Positions 18,655-26,754 of a stretch of 64,000 bases of DNA are shown here, piece by piece. This DNA is from Phocaeicola salanitronis DSM 18170. GTDB lineage: Bacteria > Bacteroidota > Bacteroidia > Bacteroidales > Bacteroidaceae. The notes beneath the pieces are model-generated. The model saw only the letters and a program-made list of their open reading frames with translations, did not search any database and was not told the DNA's origin. The DNA is taken from assembly GCF_000190575.1 (NCBI RefSeq), contig NC_015164.1:2046001-2110000 (forward strand), given 5' to 3'. Within the stretch, counting starts at the first letter, position 1. Every line of letters begins with the position of its first letter. A program made the translations under genes and the position numbers.

Positions 18655-19455
18655 TTATTCTTTATCTGTTACCCAGTCGGACGGCACTTCGATATCTTGC
18701 TCAATATCGTTCGTCTTTTCATTGATGGTAATCTCAATACCCAACTTGCCGTCTCCTTCCGGAGCGATATGCAGCGTCAAACCATCGGACGGGCTTAAGG
18801 TATAAGTTCCGCTTTTCACAGCATCCGCTATGCTTGTATCTTTGTATTTCGCCGTTACGGTGTATTTTATACTTTCGTTTGCATCTACTTTCATATAAAC
18901 AGGGTCAGTATCATTTTTCTTCCATGTAAATGAACCGCTGCCCAATGCCTTGGTTTCGAACTTAACCGAATAATCGCTGAAATAAGTATCCAATGCTTCA
19001 GCATCGAACTCTACCAAAACTTTTGCGCAAACGGGTTTACATACTACGCTCAGCTTGGCAGGCTCTTCCTGATCTGCCGTAACTTCCACTTCCTCGCCAA
19101 TACCTTCTACGTACATAGAGGTGGTTGAAGCAGCTTTGTCTTCGCCATAAAAAGCCTTTAACTGATAAGTACCAGGATCTACTTTCGTAGTAACAGGGAG
19201 CACATTTTTTTTCCATTCATTTTGCACTTCACCATCTTTCAACAGCTGTACCGTATAATTATTAATATTAGCATAGTCGGCTTCATTCACCGCCCGTGAC
19301 TGGAAGCCGGTTTCTGTTGTCACATCGAAAGAAATCAATCCTTCGCCTTCTGCTGCGCCCTGCACCGCTTCATCCTCCGAAGAGCAAGAAACCGTCAATG
19401 CGCCCATTGCCAGCATTGCGCAAAACATTGTTGCATACGTTTTCATCTTTCCCAT
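18655..19455 (-). CDS. DUF4493 lipoprotein, first gene of the cluster
   Basis: This 266-residue lipoprotein (lipobox TVSC) consists of one DUF4493 domain (GLISFDVTTETGFQSRA, VDPGTYQLKAFYGEDKAA, LSVVCKPVCAKVLVEFDAEA). The start used is ATG 19455. ATG 19446 (MKTYATMF) is equally good and would leave GGGAAAG as the ribosome site. It heads the minus-strand cluster, but I see no TAnnTTTG box in the 45 bp before it. A single-domain protein first in order with larger tip-like paralogues downstream recalls fimbrial operons, an analogy only. Confidence 0.82.
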   Translation of the reverse strand: MGKMKTYATMFCAMLAMGALTVSCSSEDEAVQGAAEGEGLISFDVTTETGFQSRAVNEADYANINNYTVQLLKDGEVQNEWKKNVLPVTTKVDPGTYQLKAFYGEDKAASTTSMYVEGIGEEVEVTADQEEPAKLSVVCKPVCAKVLVEFDAEALDTYFSDYSVKFETKALGSGSFTWKKNDTDPVYMKVDANESIKYTVTAKYKDTSIADAVKSGTYTLSPSDGLTLHIAPEGDGKLGIEITINEKTNDIEQDIEVPSDWVTDKE

Positions 19456-19518
19456 ATTTTAGTTTGTTAGTTTTTAAGTTAATTCGTTTTTATGAATTCC
19501 TCATTTTATCCAATTGGC

Positions 19519-19599
19519 TGTAGGGGCGTATCGCATACGCCCTGAAGACATCCGCATGGATAAGTGGACGCATTCGGGCGTATGCGATACGCCCCTACA
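19519..19599. repeat. REP-like palindrome, family B copy 1 (81 bp)
   Basis: Arms of 24 bp (TGTAGGGGCGTATCGCATAC, then GCCC) face each other as a perfect inverted repeat around a variable centre of about 33 bp. Further copies are at 24012-24091 and 26596-26676, with a lone arm at 28900-28923. All are intergenic. Confidence 0.85.
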
Positions 19600-19731
19600 T
19601 GGGATGCCTGCAGTATTCAAATCCGTTTTATGCATTCCGCATTTTGCCCCTACGTTGGCTAATTGCGGACATTCGTTTTCATTTTTTACCCTATGCGGCA
19701 TGGATTTGTGCATTTCCTCCTTGTTTCTGTA

Positions 19732-19753
19732 GAGACGATGTGCACATCGTCTC
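19732..19753. repeat. 22-bp perfect palindrome, family C copy 3
   Basis: Same palindrome as 8551-8572 and 9437-9458 (half-site GAGACGATGTG), here with GTA before and TAC after, extending the symmetry to 28 bp. The flanks of copies 1 and 2 are not present. Confidence 0.82.
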
Positions 19754-20118
19754 TACTGTAAGGGCATCGGCAACGTGTGCCACTATCCTTGGGAGGACGG
19801 GGAGACGCCACGGTGTGACGTCTCTACTGCCTGCACCACTTCCTGTCCTATTATCAAATTTTTCCGGTTGCAAAATAACAACCTTTCACAAAAACTCACA
19901 ATGTCTATTTTTACTATTTTTGTTCCATTCTTTACGATTTTTCAAAAATCCGGCTTAAAATGAGGTTTTTTAATGCCTTTTCTTCATAATTGGCACTTTT
20001 AAAGAAGGAAAGAAAGAAGTACGCCCGGCATCCCTCGAAAGCCTCCTTCGGGAGGGTCTTGCCGCTGCATTGGGAAAGCCTTCAGGGTACGTTAGAAAAG
20101 CCAATGGGCTTCTCGCCC

Positions 20119-20218
20119 AGTTTCAGTATACTGAAACTACAGTTTCAAGGCGCTGAAACTAAAGTTTCATACGGCTAAAACTAAAGTTTCAGCAATATGG
20201 AGCAACCCTGAAACTACT
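20119..20218. repeat. Array of GAAACT/AGTTTC palindromes
   Basis: A perfect 20-bp palindrome (AGTTTCAGTATACTGAAACT, 20119-20138) is followed by GAAACTACAGTTTC, TGAAACTAAAGTTTCA (20154-20169), a degenerate AAAACTAAAGTTTCA and a half-unit. Short GC-richer spacers separate them. No gene overlaps. The preceding 19990-20110 holds nothing I can identify. Confidence 0.8.
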
Positions 20219-20287
20219 ATGTGTTGGGAATCACGGCTATACAGCTTATTACAATTGACAATGAACAATTAATAATGCGAATCAGGA

Positions 20288-21070
20288 GTTATACTTTGCG
20301 TGTTTTAGAATTGTGCATTCCCACATCGCCTGCACGGACAACCTCAAAGAGGTTGAACCTCGCACGTCCGGATCTTTCTTGCCTCGCACACTCGACAACC
20401 TCGAAGAGGTTGAACTATGCTTAACCGCTGGTGGCTCCCCGAAGGGGGACACCTGCGGATTATCCCGTCTCCCTTCTCTTCCATCGACCTCGAAGGGGTC
20501 GAACTATGCTTAACCGCTGGTGGCTCCCGAAGGGAACACCTGCGGATTATCTCGCCTCCCCTCTCCTCCATCGACCTCGAAGGGGTCGAACTATGCGTAA
20601 CCGCTGGTGGCTCCCGAAGGGAACACCTGCGGATTATCTCGCCTCCCCTCTCCTCCAACGACCTCGAAGGGGTCGAACTATGCTTAACCGCTGGTGGCTC
20701 CCGAAGGGGAACACCTGCGGATTATCCCGTCTCCCTTCCCCTCTTCCAACAACCTCGACGGAGATGGGGCAATCAGAAGAATGTGGCTGGACATGTGTGG
20801 TTCGACCCCTTCGGGGTCGGTGGAAGAGAGAAGAGGCGACTATCCGCAGGTGTTCCCTTCGGGAGCCACCAGCGGTTAAGCATAGTTCAACCTCTTCGAG
20901 GTTGCCGAGTATGCGAGGCAAGAAAGAACCGGACGTGCGAGATCCAACCTCTTCGAGGTTACCGGGTATGCGAAGCAAGAAAGGGCCGGACGCGCAAGGT
21001 TCAATCTTTTTGAGGTTGTCCGTGCAGGCGATGTAGAAATACACAAACCTGTACCGCGCAAAGTATAAAT
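20288..21070. repeat. Large inverted array of small GAA/TTC-loop hairpins (about 780 bp)
   Basis: The outer arms match as an inverted repeat (TATACTTTGCG near 20290 and CGCAAAGTATA near 21056, then ACATCGCCTGCACGGACAAC and its inverse). Inside the left arm are four tandem units of 87-89 bp starting near 20412, 20501, 20588 and 20675. Each has a GGTGGCTCCCGAAGGGAACACC-type hairpin (22 bases, stem broken by a bulge) and a CGACCTCGAAGGGGTCG hairpin. The right arm has one such unit inverted, plus two inverted 57-bp units (CAACCTCTTCGAGGTTG hairpins). Compensatory change (CAACC/GGTTG versus CGACC/GGTCG) suggests the stems are kept. Open frames on both strands look like by-products. Confidence 0.8.
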
Positions 21071-21130
21071 CCAGCGTGACAAGCGTCACCCCAATTGTCA
21101 ATTGAAAACAACGGCTGCTATACGAAAATG

Positions 21131-21164
21131 AAAGCGGCGAAAGAATTGCTTCTCTCGCCGCTTT
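21131..21164 (-). terminator. Terminator of tRNA-Arg
   Basis: AAAGCGGCGA at 21131-21140 pairs with TCGCCGCTTT at 21155-21164, immediately downstream of tRNA-Arg on the minus strand, followed by a T-containing stretch. Confidence 0.75.
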
Positions 21165-21166
21165 GG

Positions 21167-21239
21167 TCGGAATGAGGCGACTCGAACGCCCGACCCCTAC
21201 GTCCCGAACGTAGTGCGCTACCAACTGCGCTACATTCCG
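21167..21239 (-). tRNA. tRNA-Arg (anticodon CCG codons read by CGG anticodon loop)
   Basis: This is a 73-nt cloverleaf. The acceptor stem CGGAATG pairs with CATTCCG, with discriminator A. The D stem is GCGC/GCGC. The anticodon stem CTACG/CGTAG encloses loop TTCGGGA, so the anticodon is CGG. The T arm is GGGCG-TTCGAGT-CGCCT. By the code, anticodon CGG reads CCG, which is proline, so by strict pairing this is tRNA-Pro(CGG), although the label Arg is used elsewhere in this answer. The 3' CCA is not encoded (ACC follows). Confidence 0.75.
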
Positions 21240-21270
21240 ATCTTGTATCGTTGTCTTTCGATAACGGGTG

Positions 21271-21278
21271 CAAAGGTA
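21271..21278 (-). promoter_or_regulatory. -7 box of the tRNA at 21167-21239
   Basis: The minus strand reads TACCTTTGCACCCG, an exact TAnnTTTG box, about 32 bp upstream of the mature tRNA 5' end. Confidence 0.75.
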
Positions 21279-21378
21279 GTGCTTTTTTCGATATGTGCAA
21301 AATATTTTCGAGTTTTTTTCATGAATATTGTAAATGAACACAGATTGAACACAGAGACACGAAGACACAAAGCTTTTT

Positions 21379-21691
21379 TATAGTCAATCAGAAATAAAAT
21401 GCGAAAAATCATTTGTCATGCTGAGTGCCTATTTCCAATGGAAACTCCATTCGATTATGACAGGTATTGTCATCCTGAGCGTCAGCGAAGGATCTCGTAG
21501 GCATCCACGTGGATGTGAGATTCTTCCTCCCTACGGTCGTCAGAATGACAAGAGGGTTAAGGATAATCCGTCATTGGTAACGAAGTGAAGCATCTCGGAT
21601 GCGCCCACGTGGATGTCTACGAGATCCTTCACGTTCGTTCAGGATGACAATACATCAAGATTTTTCCGCAAACCAATTTTGTTCTACTATA
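21379..21691. mobile_element. MITE-like element A, enlarged inverted copy (313 bp)
   Basis: The ends match element A in opposite orientation (TATAGTCAATCAG at the left, ACCAATTTTGTTCTACTATA at the right). The middle is longer than the 158-bp copies and holds two core palindromes (CATCCTGAGCGTCAGCGAAG at about 21471 and its relatives near 21600). This looks like a dimeric or nested copy. It is flanked by CACAGAGACACGAAGACACA at 21348-21370 and its inverse type at 21752-21775. Confidence 0.6.
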
Positions 21692-21809
21692 ATTGACAAT
21701 TGTGGTGCCGCATGGTTAATTATTAATTGTTAATTATTAATTGTCAACTCTCCGTGTCTCTGCGCCTCTGTGTTCAATAAAAGCTACGTTCACCCGTATC
21801 CAAACGGTT

Positions 21810-23849
21810 TTACCAGATGTTCACACGCTTTTCGGGAGCGATGTAGAGCGGGTCTTCCGGAGTGATTTGGAAGGCGTCATACCATGCATTGATATGAGGC
21901 AGCGCACCGTTTACACGCCATTCGCCCAACGAGTGCGGGTCGATTTTGGTATATACGCGGATTTGCTCGTCGCGGATGTTGCCTGCCCACAAGGTAGCGT
22001 ATGCGATGAAGAAACGCTGGTCGGGGGTAAAGCCGTCTTTCACTTCCAGCGGAGCGTCTTTCGTCGCATTCTGGTATGCCAGGTATGCGATGTTCAGACC
22101 ACCGTGGTCGGCAATGTTCTCACCCAATGTCAGCTGTCCGTTGGCATGCAAGCCCGGAAGCACTTCGATGTTGTTGAAGAAATCCACCATCACCTGCGTA
22201 CGTTCCTGGAAGCGTTCGGCATCGCCTTCTGCCCACCAGTCTTTCAGGTTGCCGTCTTTATCGAACTGACGTCCCTGGTCGTCGAATCCGTGTGTCATTT
22301 CGTGCCCGATTACGACACCGATAGCGCCATAGTTGGCAGCATCGTCGGCATTCATGTTGAAGAACGGCGGCTGGAGGATGGCAGCCGGGAAGCAGATTTC
22401 GTTGGTAGACGGATTGTAGTATGCGTTTACGGTCTGCGGCGTCATCAGCCATTCGTCTTTGTCAACCGGCTTGCCCAGACGGCTCATCATGTCATCATAA
22501 CTCCATTCAGAAGCACGGCAGATGTTTGCCCAATACGAGTCGTTCTTGATTTCCAGTTTCGAATAGTCTTTCCATTTGTCGGGATAACCCACTTTCACAT
22601 GGAAAGCATCCAGTTTCTCGTGCGCACGCATCTTGGTGCTGTCGCTCATCCATTCTTGCGCGTCGATGCGTTCGCCCAGCGCTACCTGCAGGTTCTTTAC
22701 CAACTGTACCATGCGTTCCTTAGCGGCTGCAGGGAAATATTTTTCCACATACATCTGCCCTACCAGTTCGCCCAATACGCCGTTGACCGTATTCACGGCA
22801 CGCTTCCAGCGCGGCTGGTTCACCTGACGTCCCGACATTACCTTGCCGTAGAAATCGAAGCGGGCAGCCACAAAGTCGTCGCTCAGGCAAGAAGCGGCTG
22901 CATCCAACAGGTTGTATTGCAGGTAAGAAACGTGTTTCGAAAGCGGCAGGGAAGCAATCAGCTTGCCTACTTCCTGAATCGGCTCGATTTGCTCTACGTT
23001 CAGTTCGGCAGGAGCCTGAATGCCCAACGCCTTCATGTAAGCGTCCCAATCGATGCCTTTGATTTGCTTCTTCAGTTCCTCGTAAGACATCTTGTGATAG
23101 TTGGCTTCGGGGTCACGGCGTTCGGTAGCGGTCTTTGAAACCTTGGCAATCGCGGTTTCGATTTCCATCACATCGGCTACTTTCTGCTGCGCTTCGGCTT
23201 CGGAGAATCCGGCAAGGGTAAACAGTTTGCCGATGTATTTCTTGTATTCGTTGCGGATGTTCTCGGTGACGCTGTCGGTATCGAGGTAATATGACTTTTC
23301 ACCCAAGTTGATGCCGCCCTGGCTCATCTGGAAAATATTGAGCGAACTGTTCTTCGGGTCGGCATATACATAGCAACTGAAGTAGGTGCCGACTCCCTGC
23401 GTGCGCAACAGTTCGATCGAAGTCGGGATAATCTGTGCCTTATCGGTCAATGCCGCAATCTTGTCCAGCATCGGCTTGACAGGCGTAACGCCCTGTTCGT
23501 TAAGTGCCACGCTATCCATTGCCAGGTTATACAAGTCGCCCACTTTCTGGGCAGTAGTGCCCGCCTCGTTCTGCTGGGCAGCCAGTCCTTCGATTAATTC
23601 GCGCAATTGTTTCTGGTTGTTCTCTGCCAGTTCATCGAATGTGCCAAAGCGTGAATATTCGGCAGTCAAGGGATGTGCATCGTTCCAGCCTCCGCATGCA
23701 TAGCGGAAGAAGTCAGCTCCTGCGGATACGGTAGTGTCCATATTCGCCAAATCAATGCCCGAAGTGTTCGTGGCATTTTGTTGTCCGGTGCAGCTTGCCA
23801 TAGCCAAGGTGGCAAACGCTGCTACAGCTACATAATGTTTTGTCTTCAT
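21810..23849 (-). CDS. pepO: M13-family zinc metallopeptidase (PepO/neprilysin-like), lipoprotein
   Basis: This 679-residue endopeptidase, probably outer-membrane or periplasmic, should cleave oligopeptides. It has a lipoprotein signal (AMASC, Cys20). Zinc ligands are His516 and His520 in HEMTH and Glu577 in GENIADHGG, with the adjacent FDDQGRQFD segment typical of M13. It ends in VNIW, whose Trp is conserved in the family. The active site is complete. It is monocistronic, between repeat-filled spacers of 570 and 667 bp. No TAnnTTTG box is visible upstream. Confidence 0.95.
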   Translation of the reverse strand: MKTKHYVAVAAFATLAMASCTGQQNATNTSGIDLANMDTTVSAGADFFRYACGGWNDAHPLTAEYSRFGTFDELAENNQKQLRELIEGLAAQQNEAGTTAQKVGDLYNLAMDSVALNEQGVTPVKPMLDKIAALTDKAQIIPTSIELLRTQGVGTYFSCYVYADPKNSSLNIFQMSQGGINLGEKSYYLDTDSVTENIRNEYKKYIGKLFTLAGFSEAEAQQKVADVMEIETAIAKVSKTATERRDPEANYHKMSYEELKKQIKGIDWDAYMKALGIQAPAELNVEQIEPIQEVGKLIASLPLSKHVSYLQYNLLDAAASCLSDDFVAARFDFYGKVMSGRQVNQPRWKRAVNTVNGVLGELVGQMYVEKYFPAAAKERMVQLVKNLQVALGERIDAQEWMSDSTKMRAHEKLDAFHVKVGYPDKWKDYSKLEIKNDSYWANICRASEWSYDDMMSRLGKPVDKDEWLMTPQTVNAYYNPSTNEICFPAAILQPPFFNMNADDAANYGAIGVVIGHEMTHGFDDQGRQFDKDGNLKDWWAEGDAERFQERTQVMVDFFNNIEVLPGLHANGQLTLGENIADHGGLNIAYLAYQNATKDAPLEVKDGFTPDQRFFIAYATLWAGNIRDEQIRVYTKIDPHSLGEWRVNGALPHINAWYDAFQITPEDPLYIAPEKRVNIW

Positions 23850-23884
23850 ACGTTTATTATATTGTTAAAAAACTTGTTCTTACC

Positions 23885-23978
23885 TAGAAGCTGTTTTGAA
23901 TTTCTCCAAAAAGTTTTTCTTGGCTTGATGTATTCGTTTTCGTGTGTGCTTTGGGCGATAAATTCAAAACAGCTTCTA
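23885..23978. mobile_element. MITE-like element E, short copy (94 bp)
   Basis: Perfect 19-bp terminal inverted repeats (TAGAAGCTGTTTTGAATTT) bound a 56-bp interior. The interior matches the first part of the longer copy at 28669-28864. The extra 100 bp of that copy is missing here, with CGAT at both ends of the missing piece, as expected for deletion between short repeats. Confidence 0.8.
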
Positions 23979-24011
23979 TATTCCTTTTATTGAATATCCG
24001 CAAACAGCCAA

Positions 24012-24091
24012 TGTAGGGGCGTATCGCATACGCCCGGATGCACCAACTTATCCACGTGGACGTTTTCGGGCGTATGCGATACGCCCCTACA
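24012..24091. repeat. REP-like palindrome, family B copy 2 (80 bp)
   Basis: Same 24-bp arms as 19519-19599 with a different central sequence. It is preceded by AGCCAA and followed by AGCCAATTTGG. Confidence 0.85.
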
Positions 24092-24154
24092 GCCAATTTG
24101 GTAAAATGAGGACATTCATATTTCTTTTTACCTGTCATCATTCACCCTGCAACG

Positions 24155-24341
24155 GGGAGACTGTCTCAAAATAGAAATAGGCTTCCATTTTGTCATTCTG
24201 AACGTAGTGAAGAATCTCGAAAACACGAGCCGACGCACACGAGATCCTTCACGTTCGTTCAGGATGACAACACACCAATATATTTCCTGCCATGCCGGAA
24301 ATTACGGATTGCAAATCCGCAAGGACAAAGTGTCCATCCGC
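24155..24341. repeat. Partial element F and two small palindromes
   Basis: From 24155 the sequence begins like element F (GGGAGACTGTCTCAAAATAG), runs through the shared core and stops near 24273 without the right end. Next come CGGATTGCAAATCCG (24305-24319) and GGACAAAGTGTCC (24323-24335), two adjacent hairpins. Only 12 bases separate these from element A copy 2. Confidence 0.6.
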
Positions 24342-24352
24342 ATGGAAATTCT

Positions 24353-24511
24353 TATAGTAAAACAAAATTGGTTTGCGAAAAATTCTTGATGTATTGTCAT
24401 CCTGAACGAACGTGAAGGATCTCGTGTACATCCACGTGGGCGCATCCGAGATGCTTCACGTTCGTTCAGCATGACAAATGATTTTTCGCAATTCATTTCT
24501 GATTGACTATA
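24353..24511. mobile_element. MITE-like element A, copy 2 (159 bp)
   Basis: It differs from 9522-9679 at only a few positions and has the same termini (TATAGT, ACTATA). Five bases separate it from the ABC-F stop codon, so it may also end that transcript. Confidence 0.75.
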
Positions 24512-24516
24512 ATTCT

Positions 24517-26454
24517 TCATTCCCTCAGCTCTTCCAGTTCCAGCGAAACGTTTTCCCATTCCGCCTCGGCTTCGGCAATCTGCTTTTTCAATGCCTGATG
24601 GGCTTCGTAAAGCTTCATGTCGGACGCGCCTTCGGGAGTTGCCATACGTTCCTCCAGCTGCGCGACCTGTTGTTCCATATCGCCGATGGAGGTTTCCAGG
24701 CTTTCTACCTGCTTCTCCAGTTTCCGGATTTTACGGTTGAGGTCCTTTTGCGCCTCATACGAAAGCCTGCCTTCGCTTGCCGGCTCCTTTTCTTCTTTTC
24801 CCTTCGAAACGGAAGGCGAAGACGAAAGCTGCAGTTCGTTCAGGTTGTCTATCTGTTTCTTTTGCAGGAAATCGTAAATGCCGCCGATGTGTTCCTTCAC
24901 CAGCCCCCCGCCGAACTCATAAACCTTGGTCACCAGTCCGTCGAGGAACTCACGGTCGTGGGAAACAATGATGGCAGTGCCGTCGAACTCACGGATAGCG
25001 TCTTTCAAGACATCCTTCGAACGCATGTCCAAGTGATTGGTCGGCTCGTCCAATATAAGCAGGTTCACCGGTTCAAGCAAGAGCTTTATCATTGCCAAGC
25101 GGCTCCGTTCGCCGCCTGAAAGCACTTTCACCTTTTTGTCGGACGCCTCGCCTCCAAACATAAACGCCCCCAGAATGTCGCGTATCTTCAGGCGGATGTC
25201 TCCTTTTGCCACCCGGTCGATGGTATCGAACACCGTCAGGTTCTCGTCTAACAATTGTGCCTGGTTTTGTGCAAAATAGCCGATTTGCACGTTATGCCCG
25301 ATGGTGAGCTTGCCTTCGTAGGGGATTTCGTCCATGATGCACTTCACCAGTGTAGACTTTCCCTCGCCGTTCTTTCCTACAAAAGCGACTTTCTCGCCCC
25401 GGCGGATGGTGAGGTCTACATCGTGGAACACGACATGAGCGCCGTATGCCTTCTTCAGATTCTCACAAATCACGGGATAATTGCCCGAACGGATGGCAGG
25501 AGGGAATTTCAGGTGGAGGGAAGCCGTTTCTTCTTCATCGATTTCGATGGGAACAATCTTCTCTAATTGCTTGATGCGGCTCTGCACCTGTACGGCTTTG
25601 GTCGCCTTGTAACGGAAACGCTCGATAAACTCTTCGGTATCCTTTATTTCTTTCTGCTGGTTTTCGTAAGCACGGAGCTGCTGCTCGCGGCGCTCTTTCC
25701 GAAGCACGACAAACTGGTCGTAGGGTACACGGTAATCGTAGATACGCCCGCAAGAGATTTCGATGGTGCGGTTAGTCACGTTATTGATAAAAGCCCTATC
25801 GTGGCTCACCAGCACCACAGCTCCCGGCTCGGTCTTCAGGAAGTTCTCCAGCCATTGGATGCTTTCGATATCCAGGTGGTTGGTAGGCTCGTCCAGCAAC
25901 AGGACATCGGGATGACGCAACAACAGTTTGGCAAGTTCGATACGCATGCGCCAGCCACCGCTAAACTCGCTGGTCGGACGATGGAAATCAGACGGACTGA
26001 AGCCCAATCCCATCAACGTACGTTCGATGCCTGCCTTGTAATTGGCACCGCCCATCATCAGGAAACGTTCGTTCTCATGCGTAAAACGCTCTATCAAGTC
26101 GTGATACTCCTTCGAGTCGTAATCGGTACGGTCGGCAAGTTCCTGATTCATTTGCTGCAAACGATTCTGCATCTCGAAGATGTGCTCGAACGCCCTTTCG
26201 GCTTCTTCCATCACCGTGCGTGTATCGCTCAGCACCATGACTTGCGGCAAATAACCGATGGTTACGCCACGCTGCACGGCAACTGTTCCTTCTGTAGGGC
26301 GTTGAAGTCCGGCAAGGATTTTCAACATGGTCGACTTTCCTGCCCCGTTCTTCCCCACCAAAGCGATGCGGTCTTTCTTATTGATGACAAACGATACGTC
26401 TTCGAACAACGGAGTCACACCAAACTCCACCTTTAAACCTTCTACTGAAATCAT
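24517..26454 (-). CDS. ABC-F family ATPase
   Basis: This is a soluble duplicated ABC protein of 645 residues without membrane helices, of the class that acts on ribosomes. Cassette 1 has GKNGAGKST (about residues 34-42), signature FSGGWRMR and DEPTNHLDI. The linker is charged. Cassette 2 has GKNGEGKST, signature LSGGERSR and DEPTNHLDM. The C-terminus is a coiled coil (about residues 560-645). The layout fits the Uup/YdiF-like housekeeping subfamilies better than the short-tailed resistance types, but the subfamily cannot be fixed by eye. Transcription probably starts at the -7 box at 26484-26491. Confidence 0.93.
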   Translation of the reverse strand: MISVEGLKVEFGVTPLFEDVSFVINKKDRIALVGKNGAGKSTMLKILAGLQRPTEGTVAVQRGVTIGYLPQVMVLSDTRTVMEEAERAFEHIFEMQNRLQQMNQELADRTDYDSKEYHDLIERFTHENERFLMMGGANYKAGIERTLMGLGFSPSDFHRPTSEFSGGWRMRIELAKLLLRHPDVLLLDEPTNHLDIESIQWLENFLKTEPGAVVLVSHDRAFINNVTNRTIEISCGRIYDYRVPYDQFVVLRKERREQQLRAYENQQKEIKDTEEFIERFRYKATKAVQVQSRIKQLEKIVPIEIDEEETASLHLKFPPAIRSGNYPVICENLKKAYGAHVVFHDVDLTIRRGEKVAFVGKNGEGKSTLVKCIMDEIPYEGKLTIGHNVQIGYFAQNQAQLLDENLTVFDTIDRVAKGDIRLKIRDILGAFMFGGEASDKKVKVLSGGERSRLAMIKLLLEPVNLLILDEPTNHLDMRSKDVLKDAIREFDGTAIIVSHDREFLDGLVTKVYEFGGGLVKEHIGGIYDFLQKKQIDNLNELQLSSSPSVSKGKEEKEPASEGRLSYEAQKDLNRKIRKLEKQVESLETSIGDMEQQVAQLEERMATPEGASDMKLYEAHQALKKQIAEAEAEWENVSLELEELRE

Positions 26455-26483
26455 ATATCCGTTCTTGCTTTACAAAGTGTCGG

Positions 26484-26491
26484 CAAAGTTA
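26484..26491 (-). promoter_or_regulatory. -7 box of the ABC-F gene
   Basis: The minus strand reads TAACTTTG, matching TAnnTTTG, 30 bp before the ATG at 26454. Confidence 0.7.
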
Positions 26492-26529
26492 GCATTTATT
26501 TCTGACTTTTTGCGCATTATATCTATAAA

Positions 26530-26742
26530 AAACAAACACAGAGACACGGAGACACAGAGGCTTGATTATAAATATCCGCATTTCACCCAATGAGCTGTAG
26601 GGGCGTATCGCATACGCCCTGAAAGCATACGTGTGGATAGGTTGACGCATTCGGGCGTATGCGATACGCCCCTACATGGGATGATTGCGGATATTCATTA
26701 AACAAAAAAACTCTGTGTCTTCGTGTCTCTGTGTTCAAAATA
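26530..26742. repeat. REP-like palindrome (family B copy 3) inside an inverted pair of family D repeats
   Basis: The 81-bp family B palindrome at 26596-26676 is enclosed by CACAGAGACACGGAGACACA (from about 26535) and its inverse-type partner CTCTGTGTCTTCGTGTCTCT (26711-26730). The pair could fold into one long hairpin. It lies in the 300-bp spacer between purA (3' end) and the ABC-F promoter. Confidence 0.75.
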
Positions 26743-26754
26743 TGCGATGAGATT

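Noticed and set aside
20412..20760. Tandem repeats considered as a CRISPR array
   Set aside because: The 87-89-bp units repeat head to tail without unique spacers, and no cas gene is present.
20344..21036. Open reading frames of 104-244 codons on both strands over the hairpin array
   Set aside because: The 87-bp period is a multiple of three and the sequence is GC-rich, so frames stay open on several strands at once. Products are repeats of the array with no protein-like features.
21741..23138. 465-codon plus-strand frame opposite the M13 peptidase
   Set aside because: It lies fully antisense to a gene with complete zinc-site motifs. Composition is the mirror of that gene and no domain is recognisable.
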